NCBI GenBank assembly: GCA_034436015.1
Contig: DAOTWG010000009.1
Location: 186,001-250,000, forward strand
Direction of reading: 5' to 3'
Origin: DAOTVX01 sp034436015
GTDB lineage: Bacteria > Chloroflexota > Anaerolineae > Anaerolineales > Villigracilaceae
Length of the DNA stretch: 64,000 nucleotides
The notes beneath the pieces were generated by a model. The model did no database searches. It was not told the origin of the DNA and saw nothing but the letters and a program-made list of their open reading frames with translations. The translations under genes and the position numbers were made by a program. Every line of letters begins with the position of its first letter. The first letter of the stretch is position 1. Positions 1 through 7,765 of the stretch are shown one piece after another.

Positions 1-414
1 GGTTTTCGGGCTGACCTGTTCCTCACTCAGGCGCCTTGCCAGGGTCGGATCTATCCATGGCAAGATCCAGGCCAACAAATATACACCTGCCAGCATTACG
101 ATCCAGAGCCAGCCGGTAAGGTAAGGACTCAAGGCGTGGATAGCGCCGGCCAAGAACAGTGTGGTTAGGCAGAAACAAATGACGGATTTTGCCAGCCAAT
201 GTGGATTGCGCGCATTCCAGAAACCTGCTACTCCAATAGCGAAAGCTAGACTCCAGGCTGTAATCAAAGCAAGTATAGGAGTTCCGCGAAAATCAGGCAT
301 GTAAGCGAATAGGGTACCAATGGCTCCTATTAAGATGGTAAGGAAGAGACTCCATCCCAGAGCACTTGTGCTTGATAATCTTCTTTGGTTAGTTAACCGA
401 TCCGAGGGTGGCAT
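1..414 (-). CDS. Partial membrane protein, runs off the left edge
   Basis: The reading frame opens with ATG at 414 (MPPSDRLTNQ...) and stays open for 138 codons to base 1, so the C-terminus is outside the window. The translation has about four hydrophobic stretches (residues about 22-40, 44-62, 75-93 and 100-117), so it is an integral membrane protein. Its start overlaps the end of the preceding gene by 22 bases, which fits a tightly packed leftward operon. I do not recognise the family. Base composition here is more AT-rich than in the rightward half of the element. Confidence 0.6.
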   Translation of the reverse strand, partial: MPPSDRLTNQRRLSSTSALGWSLFLTILIGAIGTLFAYMPDFRGTPILALITAWSLAFAIGVAGFWNARNPHWLAKSVICFCLTTLFLAGAIHALSPYLTGWLWIVMLAGVYLLAWILPWIDPTLARRLSEEQVSPKT

Positions 415-818
415 ACCTTAATCCAATCCAGTCTTATTCTCATCCCACCAATGATTGAGCTTCCCCACCCTGGCCAGTACTCCTCGACAATCACGACAGT
501 AGCTTGAAATGCGCCTCGACCCGCTAAGGCGCCTGCTGGTACCGCAAGCCCCATAATCATAAACAATCCTATTATGTCTAGTGCGATGATTCGCGAGAGT
601 ATCGAACGTTCCAACCTGCCTTCTCCAACCGTATCCACACTCTTTTGCACGGTAAATGCTAATGAGGCTGCTAATGCCAGACCCATAATGACGATTGAGA
701 GGAATTTCCGAGTATCCGAGAAGAAGAACGTGGAACCAAGTAAAACAAATGTGAACAACATGGTTACAAACGGCCAGAATTTCTTCAGAGACTTCAACAT
801 TAGAGCCTCGCTTCTCAA
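393..818 (-). CDS. Small integral membrane protein
   Basis: A 141-residue product with a short basic N-terminus and about three to four hydrophobic segments (around residues 15-32, 38-55, 75-98 and near 105-120), so it should sit in the cytoplasmic membrane. The longest frame starts with TTG at 818, overlapping the stop of the upstream 40-residue gene. An ATG at 800 (MLKSLKKFWP) is an equally good start. No catalytic motif is visible and the family is not recognised. It belongs to a leftward run of small membrane proteins in the left part of the mobile element. Confidence 0.5.
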   Translation of the reverse strand: MRSEALMLKSLKKFWPFVTMLFTFVLLGSTFFFSDTRKFLSIVIMGLALAASLAFTVQKSVDTVGEGRLERSILSRIIALDIIGLFMIMGLAVPAGALAGRGAFQATVVIVEEYWPGWGSSIIGGMRIRLDWIKVCHPRIG

Positions 819-937
819 TCATCTTTCGGAGGCGTTTTCTGGCTGCGACGGTTTTTCGACCAACGAGAAAGGGGCATGCCAATCCATGCACCAACAACAC
901 CAGCTAATACCATGATGCCAAAAGTTGTTTTATCCAT
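815..937 (-). CDS. Very small single-span membrane protein
   Basis: A 40-residue reading frame (MDKTTFGIMVLAGVVGAWIG..., ending in a basic, polar tail KNRRSQKTPPKDD). One N-terminal hydrophobic helix followed by positive charges suggests a single-pass protein with a cytoplasmic tail. It fills the gap between the TPR gene (ends 947) and the next membrane protein, and overlaps the latter's possible TTG start. Function is unknown; it is supported only by position and composition. Confidence 0.4.
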   Translation of the reverse strand: MDKTTFGIMVLAGVVGAWIGMPLSRWSKNRRSQKTPPKDD

Positions 938-946
938 GCTGTTGAA

Positions 947-1666
947 CTAGCCTTTCCGAGCTTGAGCCCCGAGCGAATGTTCCAGTTTACGGAGTAATTC
1001 CTCAGCGTCAGATTTCAGTGGATCGCTCAACACATCTCTACCCTTCAAACCTTTTTTCAGGTCCGAAATAGCTTCTTCTGGTTTACCCACTTTTTCGTAG
1101 AGCATGCCTCTTCGACAAAGTGCATCGGGCTTATTCCGATCTTGCCTCAACACTTCGGTCCATTCCTCAATCGCCTCTTGATATTTCCCCAACTTCTCAT
1201 AGTTGATTGCTAGATTGATATGTCCATTTACTGCGTCCCCGAGCTCGATTGCCCGTTTTGCATCCGCGATTGCCAGTTCATACTCCTTCCGCAAAGAATG
1301 GATTATCGAACGGTTATTATAGCTGGTTGGGTCGAGTGGGAGTATACGGATGGCTTCACTAAGATCTGCAATAGCCGCATCATTATCGCCAAGTGCCATC
1401 TGAACTAGACTCCGATTGTAATAGGCCGTTGCATCGTCAGGTCGTCTCTGGATTACGAATGAAAAATCTGCCATAGCCTGCTCGAGGTTCCCTTTGTTCA
1501 TGAAAGCCAAGCCTCTATTAACATAAGCATCGAGAAATTCGGGATCCAGATCGATGGCTTTCGAAAGCGTCTCAATCGCTTTCTCGTAGTAACCTTTCAT
1601 GGATTGGATGGTACCATCCTTATAGTAACGATTGACCATTCTTCTTGTTTTCCAATTATTGACCAT
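947..1666 (-). CDS. Tetratricopeptide (TPR) repeat protein
   Basis: The translation is almost entirely TPR units of 34 residues, for example Y-E-K-A-I-E-T-L-S-K-A-I-D-L-D-P followed by AYVNRGLAFMNKG, with at least five successive repeats and a charged C-terminal tail. TPR arrays are protein-protein interaction scaffolds, so the partner cannot be named. I prefer ATG at 1666 because GAGGAA lies just upstream. A GTG at 1702 would extend it 12 residues and overlap the preceding gene by 16 bases. It follows the large Ig-like membrane protein in the same leftward operon and may act with it. Confidence 0.75.
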   Translation of the reverse strand: MVNNWKTRRMVNRYYKDGTIQSMKGYYEKAIETLSKAIDLDPEFLDAYVNRGLAFMNKGNLEQAMADFSFVIQRRPDDATAYYNRSLVQMALGDNDAAIADLSEAIRILPLDPTSYNNRSIIHSLRKEYELAIADAKRAIELGDAVNGHINLAINYEKLGKYQEAIEEWTEVLRQDRNKPDALCRRGMLYEKVGKPEEAISDLKKGLKGRDVLSDPLKSDAEELLRKLEHSLGAQARKG

Positions 1667-1686
1667 TATATTCCTCGTCTTCTCTT

Positions 1687-3681
1687 CTATCCACCGAACC
1701 ACGATTGAACTATATCGATACCCATATTGATGTTGGTTTTTAGTGTATCAGTAACCCCTGTTTTATCAAGAATATGCCCAAGGATAATTGCGACCCCGGC
1801 AGTCACTGCCGCTGCGAGAATGACCGGTGCCGCTACTGTTGCGCCGAGGGCGATCGCTCCGGCTACAAGCCCTCCCACCACCAATGCCCCTGCCACACCA
1901 GTAACTACAGAAAGGGAAAAATCTACAGCAGTGGACACCCAAAATTCCTGGTTCTTGAATGTTTTATCTACGAAATCTTGCGGACTGGTAGCATCCTTGC
2001 CATAATTCCAACTGTTTACAGCTAAAGAAACACCACCGGCTGTAAAAATTGAAGTACGGCTCAGAGCGCCCGTGACCAGCCCTTGCTGTGTTGCAGTTGC
2101 AATAGTAGCCGGTTTGTAAGCTCCCGGATGAAGTGGGTAGCCCTGCACGTTTCGAAGATCATCGAAGAAATCAAGGCGTGTCCCAGGTGCAGAACTCGAA
2201 CTTACACTCACCAGGCCAGAGGCAAGTGCGGTCTGTTGCAAATGCCTCGTTGCCAATGCTGCTTGTGTACCCCGAACAGCCGAAACGACACGATCACCAT
2301 TTTCTGCTGCCAGATCGGCAAGGTATCTGCCCCAGTCAGATGTGTTATTAGAACCGACCGCTGGTGTACTCATGCTGGATCCCGTAGGGTAGACAGGGCA
2401 CACAGCCCGCGCCAACTGAGCTTGATGTTCTGAAATCAATTGATCGGCATTCTTCACAACCCATTGCTGAGCAGATGCCCCTCCATACCTGAATGCCGCC
2501 TGAGCCTCCGGAGGAAGCCCGGCCGGCATGTTCGGCGGCGTTGGATCATCACCTGTCTCCCCGCGGGCCTGGGCAGCCTGGGCGGCCTGGATACGTGCCA
2601 GTACTTCAGGACTCAGCGGAAGCTGCTTGGTGTACTTCGTGACCGTCTGAGTGACGCGCGGCTGGTTCTCTTCGCGATCCTTCCCGGCCTGGACCAGCGC
2701 TGCCGCCAAGGCAGCCGCCGCCGCTGCACCCCAGATGATGCCGGAGGCATCGAAACCGGAGGGTGCGGCAGGTTCACTCTGTGCCACAGGCAACGGGCTG
2801 CTGAAAACGGCCGCAACAGGCGTCCTGGCCAGGAGCGGCGTTCGGGTTGGCATGGACGTCACCTCAACCATCACAATCGGATTCGAGTTGGGCAGCAATG
2901 GGCCAGACCACTCGTCCTGCTCGTCAGCGGGAGCAGGCGGCGATTGTATCTGGACCGGTATACTGGCCTCTGAGTAATTTCCAGCAGCGTCGAAAGCCAT
3001 GAAGGTCAAGATGTGCATCCCGACGCCAAGAGGGCTGCCGTTCCATTCGTAGCCATCGTTTACGGCGCCGTTCCCCCAGGTCAAGAGCACACTGTCGGCG
3101 GTAAGTTCCCAAGAGGCGATCCCACTGGTGCCATCGGAAGCATTGTATTGCACCTGTAATTTCCCACCGCAACCGGGACAGAAGGAGGCCGCCGGGGCTT
3201 CCAGACTCACCACCGGAGCCTGCGTATCCACCCGCACCGGCTGCGAGAGGTTGGTCACGTTGCCAGCCGTATCGGAGACGCGCAGGCCGACGGTATGCTC
3301 CCCATCCTGGAGACTGATGGCAGTTGTGTAGACATCCCAGCCGCCGCCATTCAGGGCGTATTCGAAGACCAGCAGGCCGGAACCCGGCGTGGGGTCCACG
3401 GCCGAAGCGGAGAGGGTCACCTCGGAGATGTACCAGCCGCCGTCGCCGGGCGTCCCGTTCAAGGATCCGTTCACTTGCGGAGCCTGGCTGTCCCGCTTCC
3501 AGTCTGCTGAACCGGAGGCGGTCAACCCGCTGGTTGAAGCAATGGCAGTATACGTGACTGTGCCGCTGCCTTCCGGCAAGGGCAGGGGACAACTGGCAGA
3601 TGAACAGAAGAAAGGTTCGCCGGCCAAGTCACCGCCGATGGTGAGGGCGTAGCCTTGGGGATCTGAAGCGGTAATCACCAA
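1687..3681 (-). CDS. C-terminal part of large Ig-like/OmpL47-type membrane protein (downstream of an in-frame TGA)
   Basis: A 664-codon frame. The first half contains repeated Ig-like modules (motifs such as SLNGTPGDGGWYISEVTLSA and SGLLVFEYALNGGGW, with D-x-A-G-N turns). A Pro-rich stretch and one hydrophobic helix follow near residue 320, then a Gln/Ala-rich segment and a strongly hydrophobic C-terminal region. The extracytoplasmic Ig modules and two membrane regions suggest a surface protein. The only start is a TTG at 3681, but the frame continues upstream without shift through TGA at 3700-3702 into the 131-codon frame that follows. The true gene is therefore probably about 800 codons (1687-4095) carrying one nonsense codon. 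Function unknown. Confidence 0.7.
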   Translation of the reverse strand: MVITASDPQGYALTIGGDLAGEPFFCSSASCPLPLPEGSGTVTYTAIASTSGLTASGSADWKRDSQAPQVNGSLNGTPGDGGWYISEVTLSASAVDPTPGSGLLVFEYALNGGGWDVYTTAISLQDGEHTVGLRVSDTAGNVTNLSQPVRVDTQAPVVSLEAPAASFCPGCGGKLQVQYNASDGTSGIASWELTADSVLLTWGNGAVNDGYEWNGSPLGVGMHILTFMAFDAAGNYSEASIPVQIQSPPAPADEQDEWSGPLLPNSNPIVMVEVTSMPTRTPLLARTPVAAVFSSPLPVAQSEPAAPSGFDASGIIWGAAAAAALAAALVQAGKDREENQPRVTQTVTKYTKQLPLSPEVLARIQAAQAAQARGETGDDPTPPNMPAGLPPEAQAAFRYGGASAQQWVVKNADQLISEHQAQLARAVCPVYPTGSSMSTPAVGSNNTSDWGRYLADLAAENGDRVVSAVRGTQAALATRHLQQTALASGLVSVSSSSAPGTRLDFFDDLRNVQGYPLHPGAYKPATIATATQQGLVTGALSRTSIFTAGGVSLAVNSWNYGKDATSPQDFVDKTFKNQEFWVSTAVDFSLSVVTGVAGALVVGGLVAGAIALGATVAAPVILAAAVTAGVAIILGHILDKTGVTDTLKTNINMGIDIVQSWFGG

Positions 3682-3699
3682 CTCTGCCGTCCCGGCACA

Positions 3700-4095
3700 T
3701 CACCCGGCATTCCCCGGCTGACTACACTGGAACGAGGATGACACTGTGGGCGGGTCATCCCAGCAGGTGGTGGTACAGATCCGCTCGCAGTCCTGCCCGT
3801 AACGCAGGCAGCAACCGATGTCCCATGGATTGGTCTGTGTGGGGCAGAGCGGGTCGCCCAGCGGCACCCACCAGGTACAATGCACCGGCCCACATACGTC
3901 GCGACACTCCGTCTTACAGGCGGCCAGGGCCCGCGGTACACCGCCACAACCGGGAGCCAATGCCTGCGGGAAGAGGTAGACCAGGGCAGCCGCCGTTAGC
4001 GCGATGGGGAAGATCCACAGGCGCGTTCTCCGTGACCGGCCGCGTAGCAGGATGATGGAGTAGACGATCACCCCCAGGATGCCAGTCCAAAACAA
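3700..4095 (-). CDS. N-terminal part of the same Ig-like membrane protein
   Basis: The product begins with two hydrophobic segments (MFWTGILGVIVYSIILLRG and IFPIALTAAALVYLFP) and then a Cys-rich extracytoplasmic region with about a dozen cysteines (CKTECRDVCGPVHC, CCLRYGQDCERICTTTC). It ends ...SQPGNAG then TGA, and the same frame resumes CAGTAELVITASD. TGG for TGA would give an uninterrupted protein. The only start in frame is TTG at 4095 with no visible ribosome binding site. An ATG overlapping the upstream stop (TAATG at 4112-4108) reaches this frame only if one T is lost from the TTT near 4097, so there may be a second lesion here. Confidence 0.55.
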   Translation of the reverse strand: MFWTGILGVIVYSIILLRGRSRRTRLWIFPIALTAAALVYLFPQALAPGCGGVPRALAACKTECRDVCGPVHCTWWVPLGDPLCPTQTNPWDIGCCLRYGQDCERICTTTCWDDPPTVSSSFQCSQPGNAG

Positions 4096-4110
4096 AGATG
4101 AGTAGAGCCA

Positions 4111-4296
4111 TTAGGGCAGACGCAGCGGCGTCCACAACTGCAGCCAAGCCAGCAGGGTGACTGCGGACCCGAAGGAAACACCTAAGAATATAAGGAGAAG
4201 AAAGCGATAAACAGAATTGGCATTGGCTTTCATTCCCCATAATTTCCTGCCAGCCCCAACAGAAGAACTCCCCGGACAATCCACGATAGGCTTCAT
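4111..4296 (-). CDS. Small membrane protein, first gene of the leftward Ig/TPR operon
   Basis: Start chosen at ATG 4296 because a strong ribosome binding site (GGGAGGGG, 4 bases away) precedes it. An upstream ATG at 4317 and an internal one (MKANANSVYR) are weaker choices. The roughly 61-residue product has a polar N-terminus and one or two C-terminal hydrophobic helices (FLLLIFLGVSFGSAVTLLAW). Its TAA stop touches the next gene (TAATG). The family is not recognised. It appears to open the operon that runs through the Ig-like protein and the TPR protein to the left edge. Confidence 0.5.
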   Translation of the reverse strand: MKPIVDCPGSSSVGAGRKLWGMKANANSVYRFLLLIFLGVSFGSAVTLLAWLQLWTPLRLP

Positions 4297-4447
4297 TAGC
4301 CCCTCCCTCGATGACACCGATACGGTATCACCTATTACAGATGACTATATGAGCAGTCTATAGTTTGACACATTATATAGACAATCTTTATTTTGTCAAT
4401 GGTCGGAATCCGAGAAAGAAAGTGATACATATGTCAATATCCAGTTC
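4297..4447. other. AT-rich intergenic gap
   Basis: About 150 AT-rich bases between the lipoprotein gene and the leftward Ig/TPR operon. It probably holds the promoter of that operon and the end of the lipoprotein transcript. TATATAG- and TATAGTTTG-like strings are present near 4350-4380, but I cannot fix a -35/-10 pair. Confidence 0.3.
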
Positions 4448-5155
4448 TTATTTTGCATCCTGTCCATGCTTAAGAAAAGCCTCGTACACAAAGTCGATAA
4501 AGCGGAATTCGTAATCTCGTTCACCAAGATACTCCAATCCCGTCGACCCGCCATCCAGGAAATCCTGGATAACGCCGCGATCCACACCCGCCCATCCCGC
4601 TGCTGCGTTGGCCGCAATGATATTGCACATTGCATCCGCATTCGGGTTGTCCTGGACCGCATAGCCCAGACAGACCGCCTGCATCACAGCCCAAGTAATC
4701 GTGAAATCCCGCCCCAGAGTCTTTTCCGTCCCGGATAAATTGACCACCGACATGATTTGGCCCGGTTGCGATCCGATACTTGCCTCTGACAGCATCCCGA
4801 TCGGCTCAGGCATACCTTCTGGGCGGTCGATGACGACTATCTGTTGCAGGACAGGCGGACGGAATGCGATCAGGATGTCCTCGTGCCGCAGACCGCCACT
4901 GACACCGAAGACCTGGGCGGTGACGGAGACCAGATCGAGGATCTCCTGACGCCGCTGCGCCGATACCTCACCGGTCGTCGGAGTAAGCAGGACGATGATC
5001 GGCTGGCCATCCAGGCTGACTTGGCCAAATGGTTCCACACCGGCGTCGGAGAGACCCTGGGCATAGTTGGCCAGGGTTTGAGCATACTCCTGGTTAACAC
5101 TACCGCAGGCAGTCAGCAGACAAGCCAACACAACCACACACAGATACTTTCTCAT
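4448..5155 (-). CDS. Putative lipoprotein
   Basis: Start at ATG 5155, which overlaps the upstream stop as TGATG, so translation is probably coupled. The N-terminus MRKYLCVVVLACLLTACGS has a basic start, a hydrophobic core and a lipobox (LTAC), predicting processing by signal peptidase II and lipid anchoring at Cys-17. The remaining roughly 215 residues have no motif I recognise. It is the third gene of a recombinase, RHH-like protein, lipoprotein operon. Reading further upstream adds 17 residues and spoils the signal peptide, so the shorter start is preferred. Confidence 0.7.
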   Translation of the reverse strand: MRKYLCVVVLACLLTACGSVNQEYAQTLANYAQGLSDAGVEPFGQVSLDGQPIIVLLTPTTGEVSAQRRQEILDLVSVTAQVFGVSGGLRHEDILIAFRPPVLQQIVVIDRPEGMPEPIGMLSEASIGSQPGQIMSVVNLSGTEKTLGRDFTITWAVMQAVCLGYAVQDNPNADAMCNIIAANAAAGWAGVDRGVIQDFLDGGSTGLEYLGERDYEFRFIDFVYEAFLKHGQDAK

Positions 5156-5571
5156 CAATCGCTGTCTCCACGTGAGAAGACCCGATCCCAGGCGGATATT
5201 ATCCATCTTTCCAGCAAATCGGCTCGCGAGCGCACTGAAGGCCAGTCCTTTCTTACCTCTTCGAGACGCAGACGGAACGTATCCATCACGTAGGGGGATA
5301 CGCGCATATGATCGTGAACCGTCCTACCGCCTTTGAAAGGTCCCAAGCCAGCAGGTCGTTCAGGAAATTTCGTGACCACAATAGGCACAGGATTTAATAC
5401 TAAGTGTTCAAGCAAATCTGCTTCCGACTGAATAAGCGCCCCTCTATCTCTCTCATATCGGAGCAAGTCACGCATCTTGGATTTCACTTCGGGCGTACAG
5501 CGGCAATCGAATTGCAAAGATCTACGCTGCGGCATCGAGCAATTGGCTGTTCGTGTGTCTATATTGGTCAT
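5155..5571 (-). CDS. Putative DNA-binding protein with two ribbon-helix-helix-like repeats
   Basis: 138 residues containing two copies of one pattern. Residues 18-58 read LQFDCRCTPEVKSKM...SEADLLEHLVL and residues 80-131 read KGGRT...MRVSPYVMDTF...SRADLLERWIISAWDRVF. A polar beta-strand, a helix, a short loop and a second helix are what a ribbon-helix-helix unit looks like, and the second copy closely matches the protein at 8960-9322 (KGGRT, MR-x-x-P, ADL-x-E-x-x-I-x-x-AW). Two RHH units in one chain could act as an intramolecular dimer on an inverted repeat. Start ATG 5571 overlaps the recombinase stop (TGATG), so the two are likely co-translated. The role as element regulator is inference. 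Confidence 0.6.
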   Translation of the reverse strand: MTNIDTRTANCSMPQRRSLQFDCRCTPEVKSKMRDLLRYERDRGALIQSEADLLEHLVLNPVPIVVTKFPERPAGLGPFKGGRTVHDHMRVSPYVMDTFRLRLEEVRKDWPSVRSRADLLERWIISAWDRVFSRGDSD

Positions 5572-6572
5572 CAGGTGGCCATCCCATCCAACGCCTCTGC
5601 CGCCCGCGCCTTTTCCCTGGTCTTCGGACGGCCATACTTCATGGCGGTCTCAATGGAGTGGCCAGACATCTCCGCCCGGACCTCCACGCTTACACCAGCC
5701 TGGCGGAGCATGTAGGCGTAGGTGTGCCGCAGAATGTGTGGCGTAACCCGGACAGGCCGATCCAGCCGGTCCAGCCCGGCTCTTTGTCCAGCGTCACCAA
5801 CCATCGTCTGCATTGAACGCTTGGATAATGGTCGGAAACCGGAGCGGAGTTCGACGAACAGTGAGTTGTGAGGGATGTCCAGTTTCGCCCGCTCTCCCAG
5901 CCAGGTTTCGAGCGCATCCCGCGCTGGTTTCGGCAATGGGATCTCCCGTTCTTTAAAACCCTTACCCTGGCGAACGAAGACTGTTCCAGAGCGAGGGCGC
6001 AGGTCCACGTCCTGGATCGTCAGCCGCTCGACTTCCTCTACCCTGGGACCCGCATACAGCATCAGGAAAGCAATGGCTTTGTCCCGCGATAAACGAGATG
6101 CGGCCCGTGTTTCCTGGTTGCGCTTGCGCTTCGTCACCTTGTCCTGCCAGGGTGTCAGGAAGGCAGCCTCGAAACGAGCACGCTGGGCATCGTCCAGGCC
6201 GCGCGGCTCCTGAGCCTTTTTCGCCGGCAAGCGCAGTCCCAGCGCCGGATCGTGCTGCATGACCTGGCTGGCAGCCAGGAACTGGCAGAAGGCCCGCAGG
6301 CTGGCTGCGTAGCGCAGCACGGTGCTGGCGGCGTAACCTTGGGTGGTCTGAAGCCAGGAGAGGAAATCCTGGAGCGTCTTGCGATTCAGGCGGAAGGGAT
6401 CGGCCTGGAGCGCCTCGATGGTCAGCGGCTCGCCGAAGGTCCCCTGCCACCAGCGTAGGAAGATGGTCACGTCCTGGACGTAACCCCGGACGGTCTTCTC
6501 GGCTGCCTTCCCGCCGCAGATCAACTGGGCGAGGGTCGAGTCGGCGGACGCTTCGATGCCGGCGCCATCCAC
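5571..6572 (-). CDS. Tyrosine recombinase (XerC/D- or phage-integrase-like)
   Basis: 333 residues with an N-terminal SAM-like core-binding domain (about 15-115) and a C-terminal catalytic domain. Visible active-site residues are Arg in YAGPRVEEVERL, Lys in RQGKGFKER, His-x-x-Arg in PHILRHTYAY, His in MSGHSIETAM and the nucleophile Tyr in MKYGRP. These enzymes cut and rejoin DNA through a 3'-phosphotyrosine. The start is a GTG at 6572. It heads the leftward operon with the RHH-like protein and a lipoprotein. It is distinct from the recombinase at 20,604, which sits at the attachment site, so this one may resolve or invert DNA within the element. Confidence 0.9.
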   Translation of the reverse strand: MDGAGIEASADSTLAQLICGGKAAEKTVRGYVQDVTIFLRWWQGTFGEPLTIEALQADPFRLNRKTLQDFLSWLQTTQGYAASTVLRYAASLRAFCQFLAASQVMQHDPALGLRLPAKKAQEPRGLDDAQRARFEAAFLTPWQDKVTKRKRNQETRAASRLSRDKAIAFLMLYAGPRVEEVERLTIQDVDLRPRSGTVFVRQGKGFKEREIPLPKPARDALETWLGERAKLDIPHNSLFVELRSGFRPLSKRSMQTMVGDAGQRAGLDRLDRPVRVTPHILRHTYAYMLRQAGVSVEVRAEMSGHSIETAMKYGRPKTREKARAAEALDGMAT

Positions 6573-6594
6573 CCCATCCTGACAGCGACCACCT

Positions 6595-6622
6595 GGAGGC
6601 CGGACACGATCCGGCCTCCCTT
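6595..6622 (+). terminator. Terminator-like hairpin ahead of the rightward gene array
   Basis: GGAGGCCGG and CCGGCCTCC pair perfectly around a 7-base loop and are followed by CTTTGC. It lies between the divergent recombinase and nuclease genes. It resembles the hairpins that end other transcription units in the array, as if a preceding rightward gene once stood here. Confidence 0.55.
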
Positions 6623-6649
6623 TGCAATCATCGAATCCAAATTCACAAC

Positions 6650-6663
6650 CATACGGAGGTAAG
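6650..6663 (+). promoter_or_regulatory. Leader motif copy 1 (CATACGGAGGTAAG)
   Basis: First of twelve CAYACGGAGG copies in the rightward array; it holds the GGAGG ribosome binding site for the nuclease gene starting at 6669. Confidence 0.7.
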
Positions 6664-6668
6664 CCAAG

Positions 6669-7727
6669 ATGGCAACCACATTATCGCTCCCGGCGGTCGT
6701 CCCCGTGGCTGTCGTGCAGGCCGGCTTTGCCGGCTTCCTGTGCGAGGTCTCGGGCGATCCGGTCGCCCCCTCGGAATGTCTGGCCTGCGCCCAGAAAGGC
6801 GCGCCGGGCTGTCCGATGACCCCCGCATTGGTCGAGCGGATCATTTTGGGCATCCGGCCTCTGGACTTCTCCCAGAGGCGCGCCGCAGCGGCCGGCGCCG
6901 AGTACGGCATATCGGCCACTGAACTGATCGGCTGCCCGCGCCGCTACCGGCTGGTACGCGAACATGCCTACCACGAGCGGCCCACGTCGCTCGCAGCAGC
7001 CCAGCGCGGCGCAGCCAGGCATGCTGACCTGGCGCTCTACAACGGCCCCGGTCTCAAAGAGCACCGCCTGTCCTGGAAATTCCACTACACCCATCCGGGC
7101 GGCTCCAGAATCCCTGTGGTCCTGACCGGGCAACCTGACCTGCTCACCCTGCAGGACGACGGCTGGTTCATCACTGAATACAAGGACACCCACAACCCGC
7201 CCCGCACCACCTACACCTACACCTGCCGGGTCCACCCCGACCAGGTTGCAGGCCGCCCGAACTGGCGGGGGCGCGGCCCGTTCGCCTGCCCGGACTGCGG
7301 GGAACTCACCCACAGCCAGGTGGACGAGTATATCGCTCCTCCATCCGCCCGCTCCGGCCACGCCATGCAGGTGAACCTGCTGGCGCTGCTGGCCGGCAAG
7401 AACGCCGCTCATCTGGCCGAGACGTACAACCACGACCTGCAGCGGCACAAAAACTGGTCCACCCCGCCGGCAAAACCGGATACCCCGGTCTGCGGCGGCG
7501 AGGTCGCCTACCTGGGCCTGCTGCGCTGTCCCGTCGTCCCCGACGTCGACGCTGCGCTGACCCTGCTGAAGCGCCGCCTGGCGGCGCTGCTCTCCCCTGA
7601 CCTGCCCCCGATTCTCTCCGACAAGGAGGCGATCTGGGAATGCGGGTACTGCCCGGTCCGGGACGTCTGCGAACGACTGCACGGCGGTCCGGTCGGGCGG
7701 GATCAATTCGGTGATGGCGAGGGGTAA
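6669..7727 (+). CDS. Cas4/RecB-like PD-(D/E)XK nuclease with Fe-S cysteine set
   Basis: 352 residues. Residues 85-95 read ELIGCPRRYRL, the usual position of the first cluster cysteine in Cas4/AddB-type proteins. RG-x-x-x-H at 113-118 resembles RecB motif I. The core D157 (TGQPDLL) and E170-x-K172 (TEYKD) form the PD-(D/E)XK site, Q234 (AMQVNLL) fits the conserved QV motif, and CGYC-x5-C at 325-334 supplies three more cysteines, so a 4Fe-4S cluster is likely. Two extra CxxC pairs (37-40, 207-210) may bind zinc. The family processes DNA ends. There is no CRISPR array or Cas1 nearby and SSB is next, so a role in element replication or recombination is more likely than spacer acquisition. Confidence 0.8.
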   Translation: MATTLSLPAVVPVAVVQAGFAGFLCEVSGDPVAPSECLACAQKGAPGCPMTPALVERIILGIRPLDFSQRRAAAAGAEYGISATELIGCPRRYRLVREHAYHERPTSLAAAQRGAARHADLALYNGPGLKEHRLSWKFHYTHPGGSRIPVVLTGQPDLLTLQDDGWFITEYKDTHNPPRTTYTYTCRVHPDQVAGRPNWRGRGPFACPDCGELTHSQVDEYIAPPSARSGHAMQVNLLALLAGKNAAHLAETYNHDLQRHKNWSTPPAKPDTPVCGGEVAYLGLLRCPVVPDVDAALTLLKRRLAALLSPDLPPILSDKEAIWECGYCPVRDVCERLHGGPVGRDQFGDGEG

Positions 7728-7747
7728 TCCCTCGTTGTCCTATCCCA

Positions 7748-7761
7748 CATACGGAGGTATG
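7748..7761 (+). promoter_or_regulatory. Leader motif copy 2 (CATACGGAGGTATG)
   Basis: A perfect CATAC-GGAG-GTATG inverted repeat with the Shine-Dalgarno GGAG as its 4-base centre, 4 bases before the ssb start codon at 7766. Confidence 0.75.
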
Positions 7762-7765
7762 ACAG

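Noticed and set aside
6681..7706. Long leftward frame opposite the Cas4-like nuclease
   Set aside because: It mirrors the GC-rich codon pattern of the real gene and lacks motifs; the rightward frame has the catalytic residues and the leader motif.
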